From an uncultured Pelagibacteraceae bacterium (GTDB lineage Bacteria > Pseudomonadota > Alphaproteobacteria > Pelagibacterales > Pelagibacteraceae): a DNA stretch of 33,657 bases. The stretch lies in the NCBI GenBank assembly GCA_902596185.1, contig CACJSX010000009.1:1-33657 (forward strand), written 5' to 3'. The notes under the pieces are model-generated. The model was given only the letters and a program-made list of their open reading frames with translations, was not told where the DNA came from and made no database searches. The position numbers and the translations under genes were made by a program. Below, one piece after another: positions 7,913 to 16,457 of this stretch (positions are counted from its first letter, which is position 1; every line of letters starts with the position of its first letter).

Positions 7913-8632
7913 TTATCTTTTTATAATTTTTTTTAAGTTTTTAATTACTTTTGAAAGTCCATCAAATATTGACTCCCCAATTATAAAATGTCCAATATTA
8001 TACTCCTCAATATCAATTATTTTTGTTAACATTTTGGTGGTTTTATAGTCTAAACCATGACCAGCATGAACTTCTATATTTAAACTTGATGCTAATTTTG
8101 CACTTTTTTTAATTCTGTTTAATTCACTAGAATAATTTTTTTTTGATTTAACCAAGTTTGCTAGTTTTCCAGTATGTATTTCAATACAATCAGCATTTAA
8201 TTTTTTAGCAAGTCTAATGTCATTTGATGAAGGGTTAATGAATAAACTTGTTCTTATCTTTGCATTTTTAAATTTTTTAATTATTTTCTCTAACTTATTA
8301 AGATTGTTTTTTATATTTAAACCTCCCTCAGTAGTAATTTCTTTTCTATTTTCTGGAACTAAACAGATAAAATTTGGTTTTATCTTAAGTGCTTTATTAA
8401 CAATTTCTTCGTTCATAGAAATTTCAAGGTTTACAGGTACATTTCTTAAACCACAGATTTTTTTTGCATCAATATCATTTATATGTCTTCTATCTTCTCT
8501 TAAATGAATTGTTACAGAATCCGCTCCATAACTAATAACTTTTTTAGCTGCGTATAGTGGGTCTGGATGTTTCTCTCCACGAGCGTTTCGTAAAGTTGCG
8601 ATATGATCTATATTTACACCTAACCTTTTCAC
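7913..8632 (-). CDS. pdxJ: Pyridoxine 5'-phosphate synthase
   Basis: Last step of the DXP-dependent vitamin B6 route: joins 1-deoxyxylulose 5-phosphate and aminoacetone phosphate into pyridoxine 5'-phosphate. It has 239 residues with a TIM barrel. Recognisable motifs are LGVNIDHIATLRNARG at the N-terminus, SVTIHLREDRRHI, EIHTGKLANL and HAGHGLDYKTT. The start is a GTG at 8630-8632; the conserved N-terminus begins right there, and it overlaps the pyrE stop as GTGA. The PLP product is the cofactor of GlyA, encoded in this window. Confidence 0.96.
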   Translation of the reverse strand: MKRLGVNIDHIATLRNARGEKHPDPLYAAKKVISYGADSVTIHLREDRRHINDIDAKKICGLRNVPVNLEISMNEEIVNKALKIKPNFICLVPENRKEITTEGGLNIKNNLNKLEKIIKKFKNAKIRTSLFINPSSNDIRLAKKLNADCIEIHTGKLANLVKSKKNYSSELNRIKKSAKLASSLNIEVHAGHGLDYKTTKMLTKIIDIEEYNIGHFIIGESIFDGLSKVIKNLKKIIKR

Positions 8633-9216
8633 TTAATAAATCTGCTTCCTGGGGTTGTTACTGGTATAGATTTAAGTTCTGGTGGTAATTTATTTGCTTT
8701 ATAAGTTGGAACATCAATTTTTAAATGAGATGTTATTCTAGTTTTTATTTTTAAAGATTGTTTAGTTGATCGATCTATAATAGATGCAAATCCAATTAAT
8801 TTTGCTTTTGATTTTTTAATCAATTTAACACACTCCAAACTTGATTTTCCTGTAGTGATTACATCTTCTATAATTAATACTCTTGCACCTTTTTTAATAT
8901 TGAAACCTCTTCTGAGAGTAAATTTACCATTTACCCTTTCACAAAAAATTGTTTCTTTTTTAAGTAATTTTCCTATTTCATATCCAATAATTACTCCCCC
9001 CATTGCAGGAGCTAATATTAAATCAATTTTTTTAAATTTTTTTTTAATTTTATTTGCTAAGGATTTACAAATTTTATCAGCTAAATTAGGGTAACTTAAA
9101 AGTTTTGCACATTGAATGTATTTTGAAGAATGTAGACCTGAGGATAAAACAAAGTGACCTTCTAATAATGCATTAGTTTTTTTTAAAATATTTAAGGATT
9201 TTTTGAGTGAAAGCAT
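8629..9216 (-). CDS. pyrE: Orotate phosphoribosyltransferase
   Basis: Joins orotate and PRPP to form orotidine 5'-phosphate in de novo pyrimidine synthesis. It has 195 residues. The PRPP-binding signature VLIIEDVITTGKSS lies at about residues 113-126, and the substrate loop region FCERVNGKFTLRRGF precedes it; LAPAMGGVIIGYE is also typical. The ATG at 9214-9216 lies inside the rel coding region, a 44-base overlap that is long even for this genome. No closer in-frame ATG preserves the N-terminal GHFVLSSGLHSSKY segment. pyrB and pyrC of the same pathway lie at 27505-29733. Confidence 0.95.
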   Translation of the reverse strand: MLSLKKSLNILKKTNALLEGHFVLSSGLHSSKYIQCAKLLSYPNLADKICKSLANKIKKKFKKIDLILAPAMGGVIIGYEIGKLLKKETIFCERVNGKFTLRRGFNIKKGARVLIIEDVITTGKSSLECVKLIKKSKAKLIGFASIIDRSTKQSLKIKTRITSHLKIDVPTYKANKLPPELKSIPVTTPGSRFIK

Positions 9217-10918
9217 TTCTTTTTTCTTCGTGTCTAATTATCTTAAATTTTATACTCTTTTGTTTTAGCTCTGCAATAAAATTAGTAAAATTCTTAAGGT
9301 TTCTAATAATTAATTTAAATTTAAAATTAATATAATTGGGATTTTTACCAACCATTTCTAAGCTCGATATATTTAATTTATGACTTCCAATGAGTGAGCT
9401 TATATCTCCTAATTGACCTGGCTTATCAGGTAATGACATCCATAGAGTAGTATTGTATTTTTTTGTTTTTTCCTCTTTTTGCTCTCCTTTATCGTGCCAA
9501 TATCTTCTTATTGCTGCTCTAGCTTTACCTGTTTTAGTTGTTGGTATCCAGTGAAGTGACGGTGAATTATTATTAGATGTTATAATATTTACTCGATCAC
9601 CATTTCTTAAAATAGTTTGTAATTCACTTTTGTTTCCATTAATTTCACAACCAACTGCTGAATTACCAATTTTAGTATGAACAGCATATGCAAAATCTAT
9701 GGCTGTTGCGTCTTTAGGTAATTTAATTACTGAACCTTTTGGTGTGAAACAAAATACGTTTTCTTGAAACATTTGTAGTTTTGTATACTCATATGAGTCT
9801 TCAGGGTTTTCATTTTTTTCTATAATCTCAACAAGATCTTTTAACCAATCATACTCCTTCCAACTTAAAGAATTAAATTTTTCAGAAGATTTATACTGCC
9901 AATGAGATGCAACGCCTCTTTCTGCAAATTCGTGCATTTCATGTGTTCTAATTTGAATTTCTATTGGTTTTTTATTGGAACCAATTACAGAAGTATGAAT
10001 AGATTTATAACCATTGATTTTTGGAGATGAAATATAATCTTTAAATTTTCCCGGTATACAATTCCATTTTTTATGAAAAATTCCGAGGGTTTTGTAACAA
10101 TCGTCTACGTTTTTTAAAATTATCCTAAATCCAATAATGTCTGTTATTTGTTCAAGGGAGACTCTTTTTTTTTGGACTTTTCTCCAAATTGAAAAAGGTG
10201 TTTTTTCTCTACCATGAATCTCTGCATTAATCTCATTATCATTCAATATTTCACTTAACTCAAAAGATTGTTCTTCAAATAAATCTTTTCTATCCAATTT
10301 TATTTCATCAAGTCTTTTTTTTATTAATTTTCTTGCATCGTTATTTAAAATTTCAAAAGATAAATCCTCAAGTTCGTCTCTTATTCTATGCATTCCCATT
10401 CTATCAGCTAATGGGGCATAAATTTCCATAGTTTCTTGAGCTATTCTTTTTCTTTTGTCTTCTTTGGTAATCGCTTTAATGGTTCTCATATTATGCAGTC
10501 GATCGGCAATTTTCACTAACAGAACTCTGATGTCTTTTGATGTTGCTAAAATTAATTTTCTGAAATTCTCAACTTTAGAATTAGCTCCAGCTGAATTTTC
10601 AAATGCTGAAATTTTTGTTACACCATCCACTAAATCAGCAACCTCATCACCAAATTCTTGTTTGATAGTTTCATAAGTTGCAAAAGTATCTTCTATAGTG
10701 TCATGCAATAGACCAGTTGTAATTGTAGCGCTATCTAATTTTAATTCAGTTAAAATATTTGCAACCTCAATTGGATGAACAGAATAAGGATCACCCGAAG
10801 CTCTTTTTTGACTCTTATGTGCTTTAACAGCAAAATTATATGCTTTATCCAATTTTTCAGGATTAAGAAATTTATTGTAATTCTTAACTTTATTTATAAG
10901 TTCATTTGAATTAAGCAT
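9173..10918 (-). CDS. rel: Bifunctional (p)ppGpp synthetase/hydrolase of the Rel/SpoT family, shortened
   Basis: Makes and degrades the stringent-response alarmone (p)ppGpp. Domain order in its 581 residues: HD hydrolase (H48 in HPIEV, H72-D73 in LLHDTIEDT, D139 in ADRLHN); synthetase at about 230-345 (GREKTPFSIWRK, DIIGFRIIL, EIQIRTHEMHEFAERGVASHW); TGS at about 385-448 (VFCFTPKG); ACT at about 491-565 (LPDKPGQLGDISSL). Both active sites look complete. Family members are usually about 700 residues or more. Here only about 40 residues separate TGS and ACT, so most of the helical region and the whole zinc-finger/RIS domain are missing. It lies 21 bases after folK and overlaps pyrE. It may be the only Rel homologue in such a small genome, which I cannot test. 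Confidence 0.95.
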   Translation of the reverse strand: MLNSNELINKVKNYNKFLNPEKLDKAYNFAVKAHKSQKRASGDPYSVHPIEVANILTELKLDSATITTGLLHDTIEDTFATYETIKQEFGDEVADLVDGVTKISAFENSAGANSKVENFRKLILATSKDIRVLLVKIADRLHNMRTIKAITKEDKRKRIAQETMEIYAPLADRMGMHRIRDELEDLSFEILNNDARKLIKKRLDEIKLDRKDLFEEQSFELSEILNDNEINAEIHGREKTPFSIWRKVQKKRVSLEQITDIIGFRIILKNVDDCYKTLGIFHKKWNCIPGKFKDYISSPKINGYKSIHTSVIGSNKKPIEIQIRTHEMHEFAERGVASHWQYKSSEKFNSLSWKEYDWLKDLVEIIEKNENPEDSYEYTKLQMFQENVFCFTPKGSVIKLPKDATAIDFAYAVHTKIGNSAVGCEINGNKSELQTILRNGDRVNIITSNNNSPSLHWIPTTKTGKARAAIRRYWHDKGEQKEEKTKKYNTTLWMSLPDKPGQLGDISSLIGSHKLNISSLEMVGKNPNYINFKFKLIIRNLKNFTNFIAELKQKSIKFKIIRHEEKRNAFTQKILKYFKKN

Positions 10919-10939
10919 AACTAATATTATACCATTAAA

Positions 10940-11458
10940 TCAAATTTGTTTAATAGATCTAATGTCTCTATCAGGAAGCAGAGAAATCAAGGTTTTAACA
11001 TCAATTTGATTATCAGGATGGATCCAATTCTTTTGAATCTCAAATAATGGAAATAGTACAAAGTTTCTTTTGTGCATCATTTTATGAGGTAAATTAATCT
11101 TAGAGTTTTTTTTTGATACCAAACTATTAAAATCGATTATATCTAAATCACATGTACGAGGAGCATTTTTTTTTGCTTTTTTTCTACCTAATTGATTTTC
11201 TATAAATTTACATATTTTTAATAGTTCTTGAGGACTGTAATGACATTTTAATTTTAAAATTATATTTAAGAACTTAGGTTTTCGTGAGTCAGGCCAGGAA
11301 GGAGTTTCATAATAACTAGATACCGAGAGAACATCTAAGTTATGTTCTGCTAATAAAAATTTTGCTTTTTCTATATTTATTTTTCTTATACCTAAATTTG
11401 AACCTATTCCTAAAAAAACAATTTTAGCTTGATTTTCTAATATATCTTGCCTTTTCAC
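10940..11458 (-). CDS. folK: 2-amino-4-hydroxy-6-hydroxymethyldihydropteridine pyrophosphokinase
   Basis: Transfers pyrophosphate from ATP to 6-hydroxymethyl-dihydropterin in folate synthesis. Motifs are [11 protein letters not shown] at the N-terminus, YYETPSWPD, and the HPPK signature [10 protein letters not shown], followed by [19 protein letters not shown]. The start is uncertain. I chose the GTG at 11456-11458 (172 residues), which overlaps smpB by 35 bases and sits close to the conserved core. An ATG at 11497 (185 residues) and a TTG at 11518 are also in frame but lie deeper inside smpB. Tetrahydrofolate made downstream of this step serves GlyA and sarcosine oxidase. Confidence 0.9.
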   Translation of the reverse strand: MKRQDILENQAKIVFLGIGSNLGIRKINIEKAKFLLAEHNLDVLSVSSYYETPSWPDSRKPKFLNIILKLKCHYSPQELLKICKFIENQLGRKKAKKNAPRTCDLDIIDFNSLVSKKNSKINLPHKMMHKRNFVLFPLFEIQKNWIHPDNQIDVKTLISLLPDRDIRSIKQI

Positions 11459-11894
11459 GGTTCCAATCTCTACTTTTTTTTGTTGCTCTTTTATCATATT
11501 GCTTTTTCCCTTTTGCAACAGCTAGTTCTATTTTAGCCTTTCCTTTTTTAAAATACATTTTTGTTGGAACTAATGTGAAACCATCTCTTTGCATTTTACC
11601 TATCAATTTATTTATTTCTTTTTTATTAAGAAGCAATTTTCTATCATCAGTTGGATTATGATTAGAGTAACTAGCTTGCCTGTATGGAGATATATGTGAA
11701 TTAATTAAAACAATTTCACCTCCCTTTTCAACAGCATAAGACTCAGCGATATTAACCTTGCCCTCTCTTACTGATTTAATCTCTGATCCCTTTAAAACAA
11801 TTCCAGCTTCAAAAAGATCTTCAAAAAAATAGTTAAAACTGGCTTTTCTATTTAAACAAATGATTTTCAAACCATGATTGGTTTTTTTGTTCAT
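11424..11894 (-). CDS. smpB: SsrA-binding protein SmpB
   Basis: Binds tmRNA and brings it to stalled ribosomes for trans-translation. It has 156 residues, the normal size. Recognisable segments are [22 protein letters not shown] near the N-terminus (OB-fold core), [15 protein letters not shown], and the basic C-terminal tail after [16 protein letters not shown], which enters the ribosomal decoding centre in known SmpB. The ATG overlaps the dapA stop by one base (TAATG). tmRNA itself is not in this window. Confidence 0.96.
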   Translation of the reverse strand: MNKKTNHGLKIICLNRKASFNYFFEDLFEAGIVLKGSEIKSVREGKVNIAESYAVEKGGEIVLINSHISPYRQASYSNHNPTDDRKLLLNKKEINKLIGKMQRDGFTLVPTKMYFKKGKAKIELAVAKGKKQYDKRATKKSRDWNREKARYIRKSS

Positions 11895-12775
11895 TAAATT
11901 AACTTAGCAGACTGAAGAGCTTTTTTTACAATTTCTTTTGTTGCATCTGTTACTTTTACAAGTGGTAGTCTTACGTTGTCATCACAAAGTCCTAAAAGTT
12001 TTGCAGCATATTTAACAGGACTAGGATTGCTCTCAACAAACATTGAGTGATGAACTGGTTGTAATATTTTATCTAATCTTTCTGCTTCTTTCATTTCGTT
12101 ATCAGTATCTGATTTGGAGAATTTTTGAAAATCTGAACAAAGTTTAGGTGCAATATTAGCTGTTACACTAATAGTACCTACCCCGCCACGTTTATTAAAT
12201 TCAAAAGCATTATCATCATTACCTGTTAATTGAATAAAATCTTTACCCATTTTTTCAAGTGTCTGATTAACTCTATCTAAATCACCCGTTGCATCTTTAA
12301 CACCAACTATATTTTTTAATTCATAGAGTCTAGCCATTGTGTCCACTGACATATCAATCACAGATCTGCCAGGAATATTATAAATTATAATTGGAATGCC
12401 ACACGTGTCATTAATTGCTTTATAATGTTGATACAAACCTTCTTGAGTTGGTTTATTGTAATAAGGTGTAACTATCAAAGCACCGTTAGCTCCTGCTTTT
12501 TCTGCATGTGTGGTTAAAGAAATAGCCTCCTCAGTTGAGTTGGAGCCCGTACCAGCAATAACTGGAATTTTTCCATTACTTTCTTTTATACATAAATCTA
12601 TTACTCTTTGATGCTCATCATGACTTAACGTAGGGGATTCACCTGTTGTACCAGCCGGCACAAGTCCATTGGTGCCATTATCAATGTGGAAATGGATTAA
12701 TTTTATATACGCATCCTCATCTAGACCATTATTTTTAAATGGTGTAATTAAAGCAACATTTGATCCTTTGAACAT
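11894..12775 (-). CDS. dapA: 4-hydroxy-tetrahydrodipicolinate synthase
   Basis: Condenses pyruvate and aspartate semialdehyde, the first step of the lysine/diaminopimelate branch. It has 293 residues. Active-site residues match the family closely: T44 in [12 protein letters not shown]132 in IIYNIPGRS and the Schiff-base lysine K160 in VGVKDATGD. It is the first gene of the ten-gene minus-strand run down to recO and is read divergently from the lytic transglycosylase. The dapA-smpB linkage is common in Alphaproteobacteria. Confidence 0.97.
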   Translation of the reverse strand: MFKGSNVALITPFKNNGLDEDAYIKLIHFHIDNGTNGLVPAGTTGESPTLSHDEHQRVIDLCIKESNGKIPVIAGTGSNSTEEAISLTTHAEKAGANGALIVTPYYNKPTQEGLYQHYKAINDTCGIPIIIYNIPGRSVIDMSVDTMARLYELKNIVGVKDATGDLDRVNQTLEKMGKDFIQLTGNDDNAFEFNKRGGVGTISVTANIAPKLCSDFQKFSKSDTDNEMKEAERLDKILQPVHHSMFVESNPSPVKYAAKLLGLCDDNVRLPLVKVTDATKEIVKKALQSAKLI

Positions 12776-12780
12776 AAATA

Positions 12781-12789
12781 CTTATAACA
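12781..12789 (-). promoter_or_regulatory. Candidate extended -10 element for dapA
   Basis: On the minus strand the sequence TGTTATAAG fits an extended -10 box (TG, one base, TATAAG). It ends only 5 bases before the dapA ATG, so transcription from it would begin at or next to the start codon and give a leaderless mRNA. There is no convincing -35 box. Weak evidence in A+T-rich DNA. Confidence 0.3.
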
Positions 12790-12804
12790 TAGTTTAAAGA
12801 TTCA

Positions 12805-12810
12805 TATACT
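12805..12810 (+). promoter_or_regulatory. Candidate -10 element for the lytic transglycosylase gene
   Basis: TATACT matches the -10 consensus at five of six positions and ends 8 bases before the ATG at 12819. The predicted transcript start falls almost on the start codon. TTATAA at 12782-12787, 17 bases upstream, is a poor -35. The whole divergent region has only 43 bases, so the two promoters would overlap. Confidence 0.3.
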
Positions 12811-12818
12811 AAAAGATT

Positions 12819-15044
12819 ATGCTCAAAAAAATATTATTTTTAGGTTTCACCGTATCAATATTAATATTTTCAAATAATCTCTTTGCTGAAATCAATTCAG
12901 TTGTACCTTTAAAAAAACCTGTTTTAAGTAAAGAAGAAATTCAAAAGAAAATATCTATTAATATCCTTAAGCCATTAAAGAAGCCTACGAAAACCAAAGA
13001 AATTAAAATCGAAGAAGTGATTGTTAAAAAAGAGTTAGTTTTAAAAGAAAAAAAATTAAGTTTTAAAATACCTAAGAAAAAACCAACTATAGCTGGCTCT
13101 AGCACAGCTAAGAATATTAAGATTTCAAGATATTATAGTAAAAAAGACTTTGGATTAGCTAAAAAAGCCATTTCAGAAATGCAGAAGAGCAAATGGTCAT
13201 CTGCGCTTAAAATAGCAAAAAAAGCAAAAGATAACTCTATTTATAATTTTATACAATGGAGACATCTTTTAACGTCAGGTAACCAGGCGTCCTTTTACGA
13301 TTATCAAGTTTTTTTAAATAAAAATTCAGATTATCCCAGAATAAGCAGAGTTAAATATCTTGCTGAGCACAAACTATCAACAGAAAGTGTTTCACCTAAA
13401 AAAATAATAAAATGGTTTGGAGAAAATGATCCATTAAGTGGTTATGGAAAAATGATACTTGGAGAAAGTCATATTTTAATTGGAGAAAAAAATAAAGGTA
13501 CAAAATTAATTAAAGAAGGTTGGGTCACAGCAGATTTATCCAAAAATGAACTAAAATATTTTAGAAAAAAATATAAAAAATATTTAAATGCAGATGACTA
13601 TATTAAACGAGCTGATTATTTAGCTTGGAACGGGGATCGTTGGGATTTACGAAGATTAATAAGGTATCTGCCAAAAGATTACGAACTTTTATATAATGCA
13701 AGACATCTTTTAATGAGTAAAGGTTATGGGGTTGACCAAGCCATAGCAAATGTTCCTCAAAAATTTAAGAATGATGCCGGGTTAAACTATGATCGATTGA
13801 AATGGAGAAGAAAAAAAGGACGTGTAGATTCTTCAACAGAAATCTTATTGAAAATAAAAAATGATAAAGAGTATTTAGTTAGGCCTGACAAATGGTGGAA
13901 AGAAAGAGAAATTATCTCAAGAGCATTGCTTTATAAAAAGAAATATGAAATTTCATATAAAATTTCAAGTAATCATGGAATGACCGAAGGATCTGAATAT
14001 GCGGCTGCTGAATGGATGAGCGGGTGGATAGCTTTAAGTTTTTTAAATGATCCAATAACTGCTAAAGATCATTTTAAAAATTTTTATGAAAATGTTAGTT
14101 ATCCAATAAGTTTATCTAGAGGTGCATATTGGCTTGGAAGAGCTTATGAAAAAATAGGCGAAAGAGAGCAATCAAATAATTGGTACAGAGAAGCTACAAA
14201 ATATCTTACTACTTACTATGGTCAGCTAGCTTTTTTAAAATTAAATCCAAATGGAAAATTTGAGTTAGAAAAAGATATGAAAATTGATCCAAAATATAGA
14301 ATTCAATTTTTTAATAAAGAGCTTGTAAAAATTTCTTATCTTCTAGATGAATTAAAGAAAGACAAATATACAAAACATATTTTAAGACATTTAGCTAACG
14401 ACAATATAGCTAAAGGTAGTGAGATTTTGGCTGCAGAATTAGCTACAAGTATAAACAGATATGATTTTGCTATTCAGGTTTCAAAAATTGCTTCCTACCA
14501 AAAAAGATTTCATAATAAATATAATTATCCAATAATTAGTACTCCTAAATATATTAATAAAAGAAAAATTCCAGAAAGTGCTTTGATCTTATCTATAATT
14601 AGACAAGAAAGTGAATTTGATTTAGAAGCTAACAGTCATGCAGGCGCAAAAGGATTAATGCAATTGATGCCCTACACAGCAAAATTAGTTTCAAAACAAG
14701 CCAAACTTCCTTATTCAAAATCAAGATTAACCACTGATCCAGAATATAATATTAATTTAGGTTCACATTATATTGCAGGTTTAATTCTACAATATGATGG
14801 TGCCTACCCTTTTGCAGTCGCTGCATATAATGCTGGACCTAATAGAGTTAAATATTGGAAAAAAATAAATAAAGATCCACAAAAGAAACAAGTTGATTAT
14901 GTAGATTGGGTTGAATTAATAAAATTTAGAGAAACAAGAAATTACGTACAGCGTGTAATGGAAAATTATAATGTCTATAGATATATTTTGGAACAACGAC
15001 CTGTGACCATGAAAAACTTTTTTAAAGATCAGCCTCTATTTTAG
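12819..15044 (+). CDS. slt: Soluble lytic murein transglycosylase (Slt family)
   Basis: Periplasmic enzyme that cleaves the MurNAc-GlcNAc bond of peptidoglycan with formation of 1,6-anhydro-MurNAc. It has 741 residues. A signal peptide covers residues 1-23 (hydrophobic core, then LFA). Next comes a lysine/proline-rich linker to about residue 95 with three related KKP units (PLKKPVLS, PLKKPTKT, PKKKPTIA), then a long helical superhelix domain. The catalytic SLT domain is at about residues 585-705: E597 in IIRQESEFD, GAKGLMQLMP, and the AVAAYNAGPNRVKYW motif. The gene stands alone; its TAG stop is followed directly by the 3' end of a tRNA on the opposite strand. Confidence 0.93.
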   Translation: MLKKILFLGFTVSILIFSNNLFAEINSVVPLKKPVLSKEEIQKKISINILKPLKKPTKTKEIKIEEVIVKKELVLKEKKLSFKIPKKKPTIAGSSTAKNIKISRYYSKKDFGLAKKAISEMQKSKWSSALKIAKKAKDNSIYNFIQWRHLLTSGNQASFYDYQVFLNKNSDYPRISRVKYLAEHKLSTESVSPKKIIKWFGENDPLSGYGKMILGESHILIGEKNKGTKLIKEGWVTADLSKNELKYFRKKYKKYLNADDYIKRADYLAWNGDRWDLRRLIRYLPKDYELLYNARHLLMSKGYGVDQAIANVPQKFKNDAGLNYDRLKWRRKKGRVDSSTEILLKIKNDKEYLVRPDKWWKEREIISRALLYKKKYEISYKISSNHGMTEGSEYAAAEWMSGWIALSFLNDPITAKDHFKNFYENVSYPISLSRGAYWLGRAYEKIGEREQSNNWYREATKYLTTYYGQLAFLKLNPNGKFELEKDMKIDPKYRIQFFNKELVKISYLLDELKKDKYTKHILRHLANDNIAKGSEILAAELATSINRYDFAIQVSKIASYQKRFHNKYNYPIISTPKYINKRKIPESALILSIIRQESEFDLEANSHAGAKGLMQLMPYTAKLVSKQAKLPYSKSRLTTDPEYNINLGSHYIAGLILQYDGAYPFAVAAYNAGPNRVKYWKKINKDPQKKQVDYVDWVELIKFRETRNYVQRVMENYNVYRYILEQRPVTMKNFFKDQPLF

Positions 15045-15136
15045 TGGCGGAAGAGGAGGGATTCGAACCCTCGGTACAAGTTTCCTCGCACGGTCATTTA
15101 GCAAACGACTGGTTTCAGCCTCTCACCCACTCTTCC
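15045..15136 (-). tRNA. tRNA-Ser (anticodon GCU), CCA encoded
   Basis: Folded by hand on the minus strand. The acceptor stem is GGAAGAG with CTCTTCC, followed by the G discriminator and an encoded CCA (15045-15047). The anticodon stem GTCGT/ATGAC encloses the loop TTGCTAA, with the anticodon GCT at 15100-15102, reading AGC and AGU codons. The long variable arm is a 7-pair stem (GTGCGAG with CTTGTAC) closed by GAAA, as expected for a class II serine tRNA. The T arm is GAGGG-TTCGAAT-CCCTC. Its CCA touches the slt stop codon, so slt transcripts that run on would be antisense to it. Confidence 0.96.
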
Positions 15137-15163
15137 ATATGACATTGTGTATTAAGCGATTGT

Positions 15164-15199
15164 ATTGAAAATTCAATATATATAAAGTAATTATTCAAT
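15164..15199. promoter_or_regulatory. Palindrome and half-site repeat ahead of the sox operon
   Basis: In the 67-base region between tRNA-Ser and soxB, ATTGAA and TTCAAT form an inverted repeat with a 2-base spacer (15164-15177). A further TTCAAT lies at 15194-15199, 22 bases from the first copy, about two helical turns. The layout could be an operator for the sox operon or the tRNA. The motif is A+T-rich and may be chance. No confident -35/-10 pair for soxB was found. Confidence 0.25.
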
Positions 15200-15203
15200 T
15201 ATT

Positions 15204-16457
15204 ATGAGAAATAAGTACTCAGTATTTTCTTTAATCAAAAATGCTCTTTCATATCATGAAAATTGGCAAAGAGCGTGGAAAGATCCTGCGCCTAAAAAAG
15301 AGTACGATGCAGTTATTATTGGTGGTGGTGGCCATGGATTAGCAACAGCCTACTATTTAGCAAAAAAACACAATATGAATAATATTGCTGTAGTTGAGAA
15401 AGGTTGGATTGGTGGTGGAAATACTGGACGTAATACTACAATTATTAGATCAAATTATTTATGGGACGCAAGTGCAGGATTATATGATCATGCATTAAAA
15501 ATTTGGGAAGGTTTATCTCAAGAACTAAACTACAATGTAATGTTTAGTCAAAGAGGTGTGATGAACCTAGCGCATAATTTACAAGATGTTAGAGATTTAA
15601 AAAGACGAACACATGCAAATAGACTAAATGGAATTGATGCAGTTTACTTAAGTACTGAGGAGGTAAAAAAGTTTTGTCCAATTATAAATACATCACAAGA
15701 TATTAGATACCCTGTTTTAGGAGGAACTTTACAACGAAGAGCTGGTACAGCAAGACATGATGCTGTTGCTTGGGGATATGCTAGAGGAGCCGATGCTATG
15801 GGTGTTGATATTATTCAAAATTGTGAAGTTAAAGGAATAAAAAGAAATGGAGATAGTGTTGAAGGAATAGAAACAACAAAAGGATTTATAAAAACTAAGA
15901 AAGTTGGTGTAGTTGCAGCTGGTCATTCTAGCGTAATAGCTAATATGGCGGGTCTAAGACTTCCACTTGAAAGTAAACCTTTACAAGCTTTAGTTTCTGA
16001 GCCTGTAAAACCAATTATTGATACTGTTGTTATGTCTAATGCAGTGCATGCTTATGTTAGCCAATCTGATAAAGGAGAATTGGTCATTGGTGCTGGAACA
16101 GACGACTATGTTTCGTATACTCAAAAAGGAAGTCACCAAATAGTTGAAGGAACATTAAATGCTATTTTAGAATTATATCCAATTTTTAGTAGAATGAGAA
16201 TGTTGAGACAATGGGGAGGAATAGTAGATATTTGCCCTGATGCTAGTCCAATTTTAAGTAAAACTTCAATTAAAGGTTTATACTTTAATTGTGGTTGGGG
16301 TACTGGAGGATTTAAAGCAACTCCTGGATCTGGAGATTTATTTGCTCATACTATTGCAAACGATGAACCCCATAAACTTAATGCTGCATTTAATTTAAAT
16401 AGATTTGTAAGCGGAGACCTTGTTGATGAACATGGTGCTGCAGCGGTTGCTCATTAA
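15204..16457 (+). CDS. soxB: Sarcosine oxidase, beta subunit
   Basis: Catalytic subunit of heterotetrameric sarcosine oxidase, where FAD at the active site oxidises sarcosine (N-methylglycine). It has 417 residues. The dinucleotide-binding site is [15 protein letters not shown] at about residues 36-50, followed by [18 protein letters not shown]185 in TARHDAVAW probably corresponds to the histidine that carries covalent FMN in characterised enzymes; this is inferred from position and context. [14 protein letters not shown] and [16 protein letters not shown] form the C-terminal flavin and substrate region. First gene of soxBDAG; its stop overlaps the soxD start by one base. Genes of this operon supply one-carbon units and glycine. 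Confidence 0.96.
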   Translation: MRNKYSVFSLIKNALSYHENWQRAWKDPAPKKEYDAVIIGGGGHGLATAYYLAKKHNMNNIAVVEKGWIGGGNTGRNTTIIRSNYLWDASAGLYDHALKIWEGLSQELNYNVMFSQRGVMNLAHNLQDVRDLKRRTHANRLNGIDAVYLSTEEVKKFCPIINTSQDIRYPVLGGTLQRRAGTARHDAVAWGYARGADAMGVDIIQNCEVKGIKRNGDSVEGIETTKGFIKTKKVGVVAAGHSSVIANMAGLRLPLESKPLQALVSEPVKPIIDTVVMSNAVHAYVSQSDKGELVIGAGTDDYVSYTQKGSHQIVEGTLNAILELYPIFSRMRMLRQWGGIVDICPDASPILSKTSIKGLYFNCGWGTGGFKATPGSGDLFAHTIANDEPHKLNAAFNLNRFVSGDLVDEHGAAAVAH

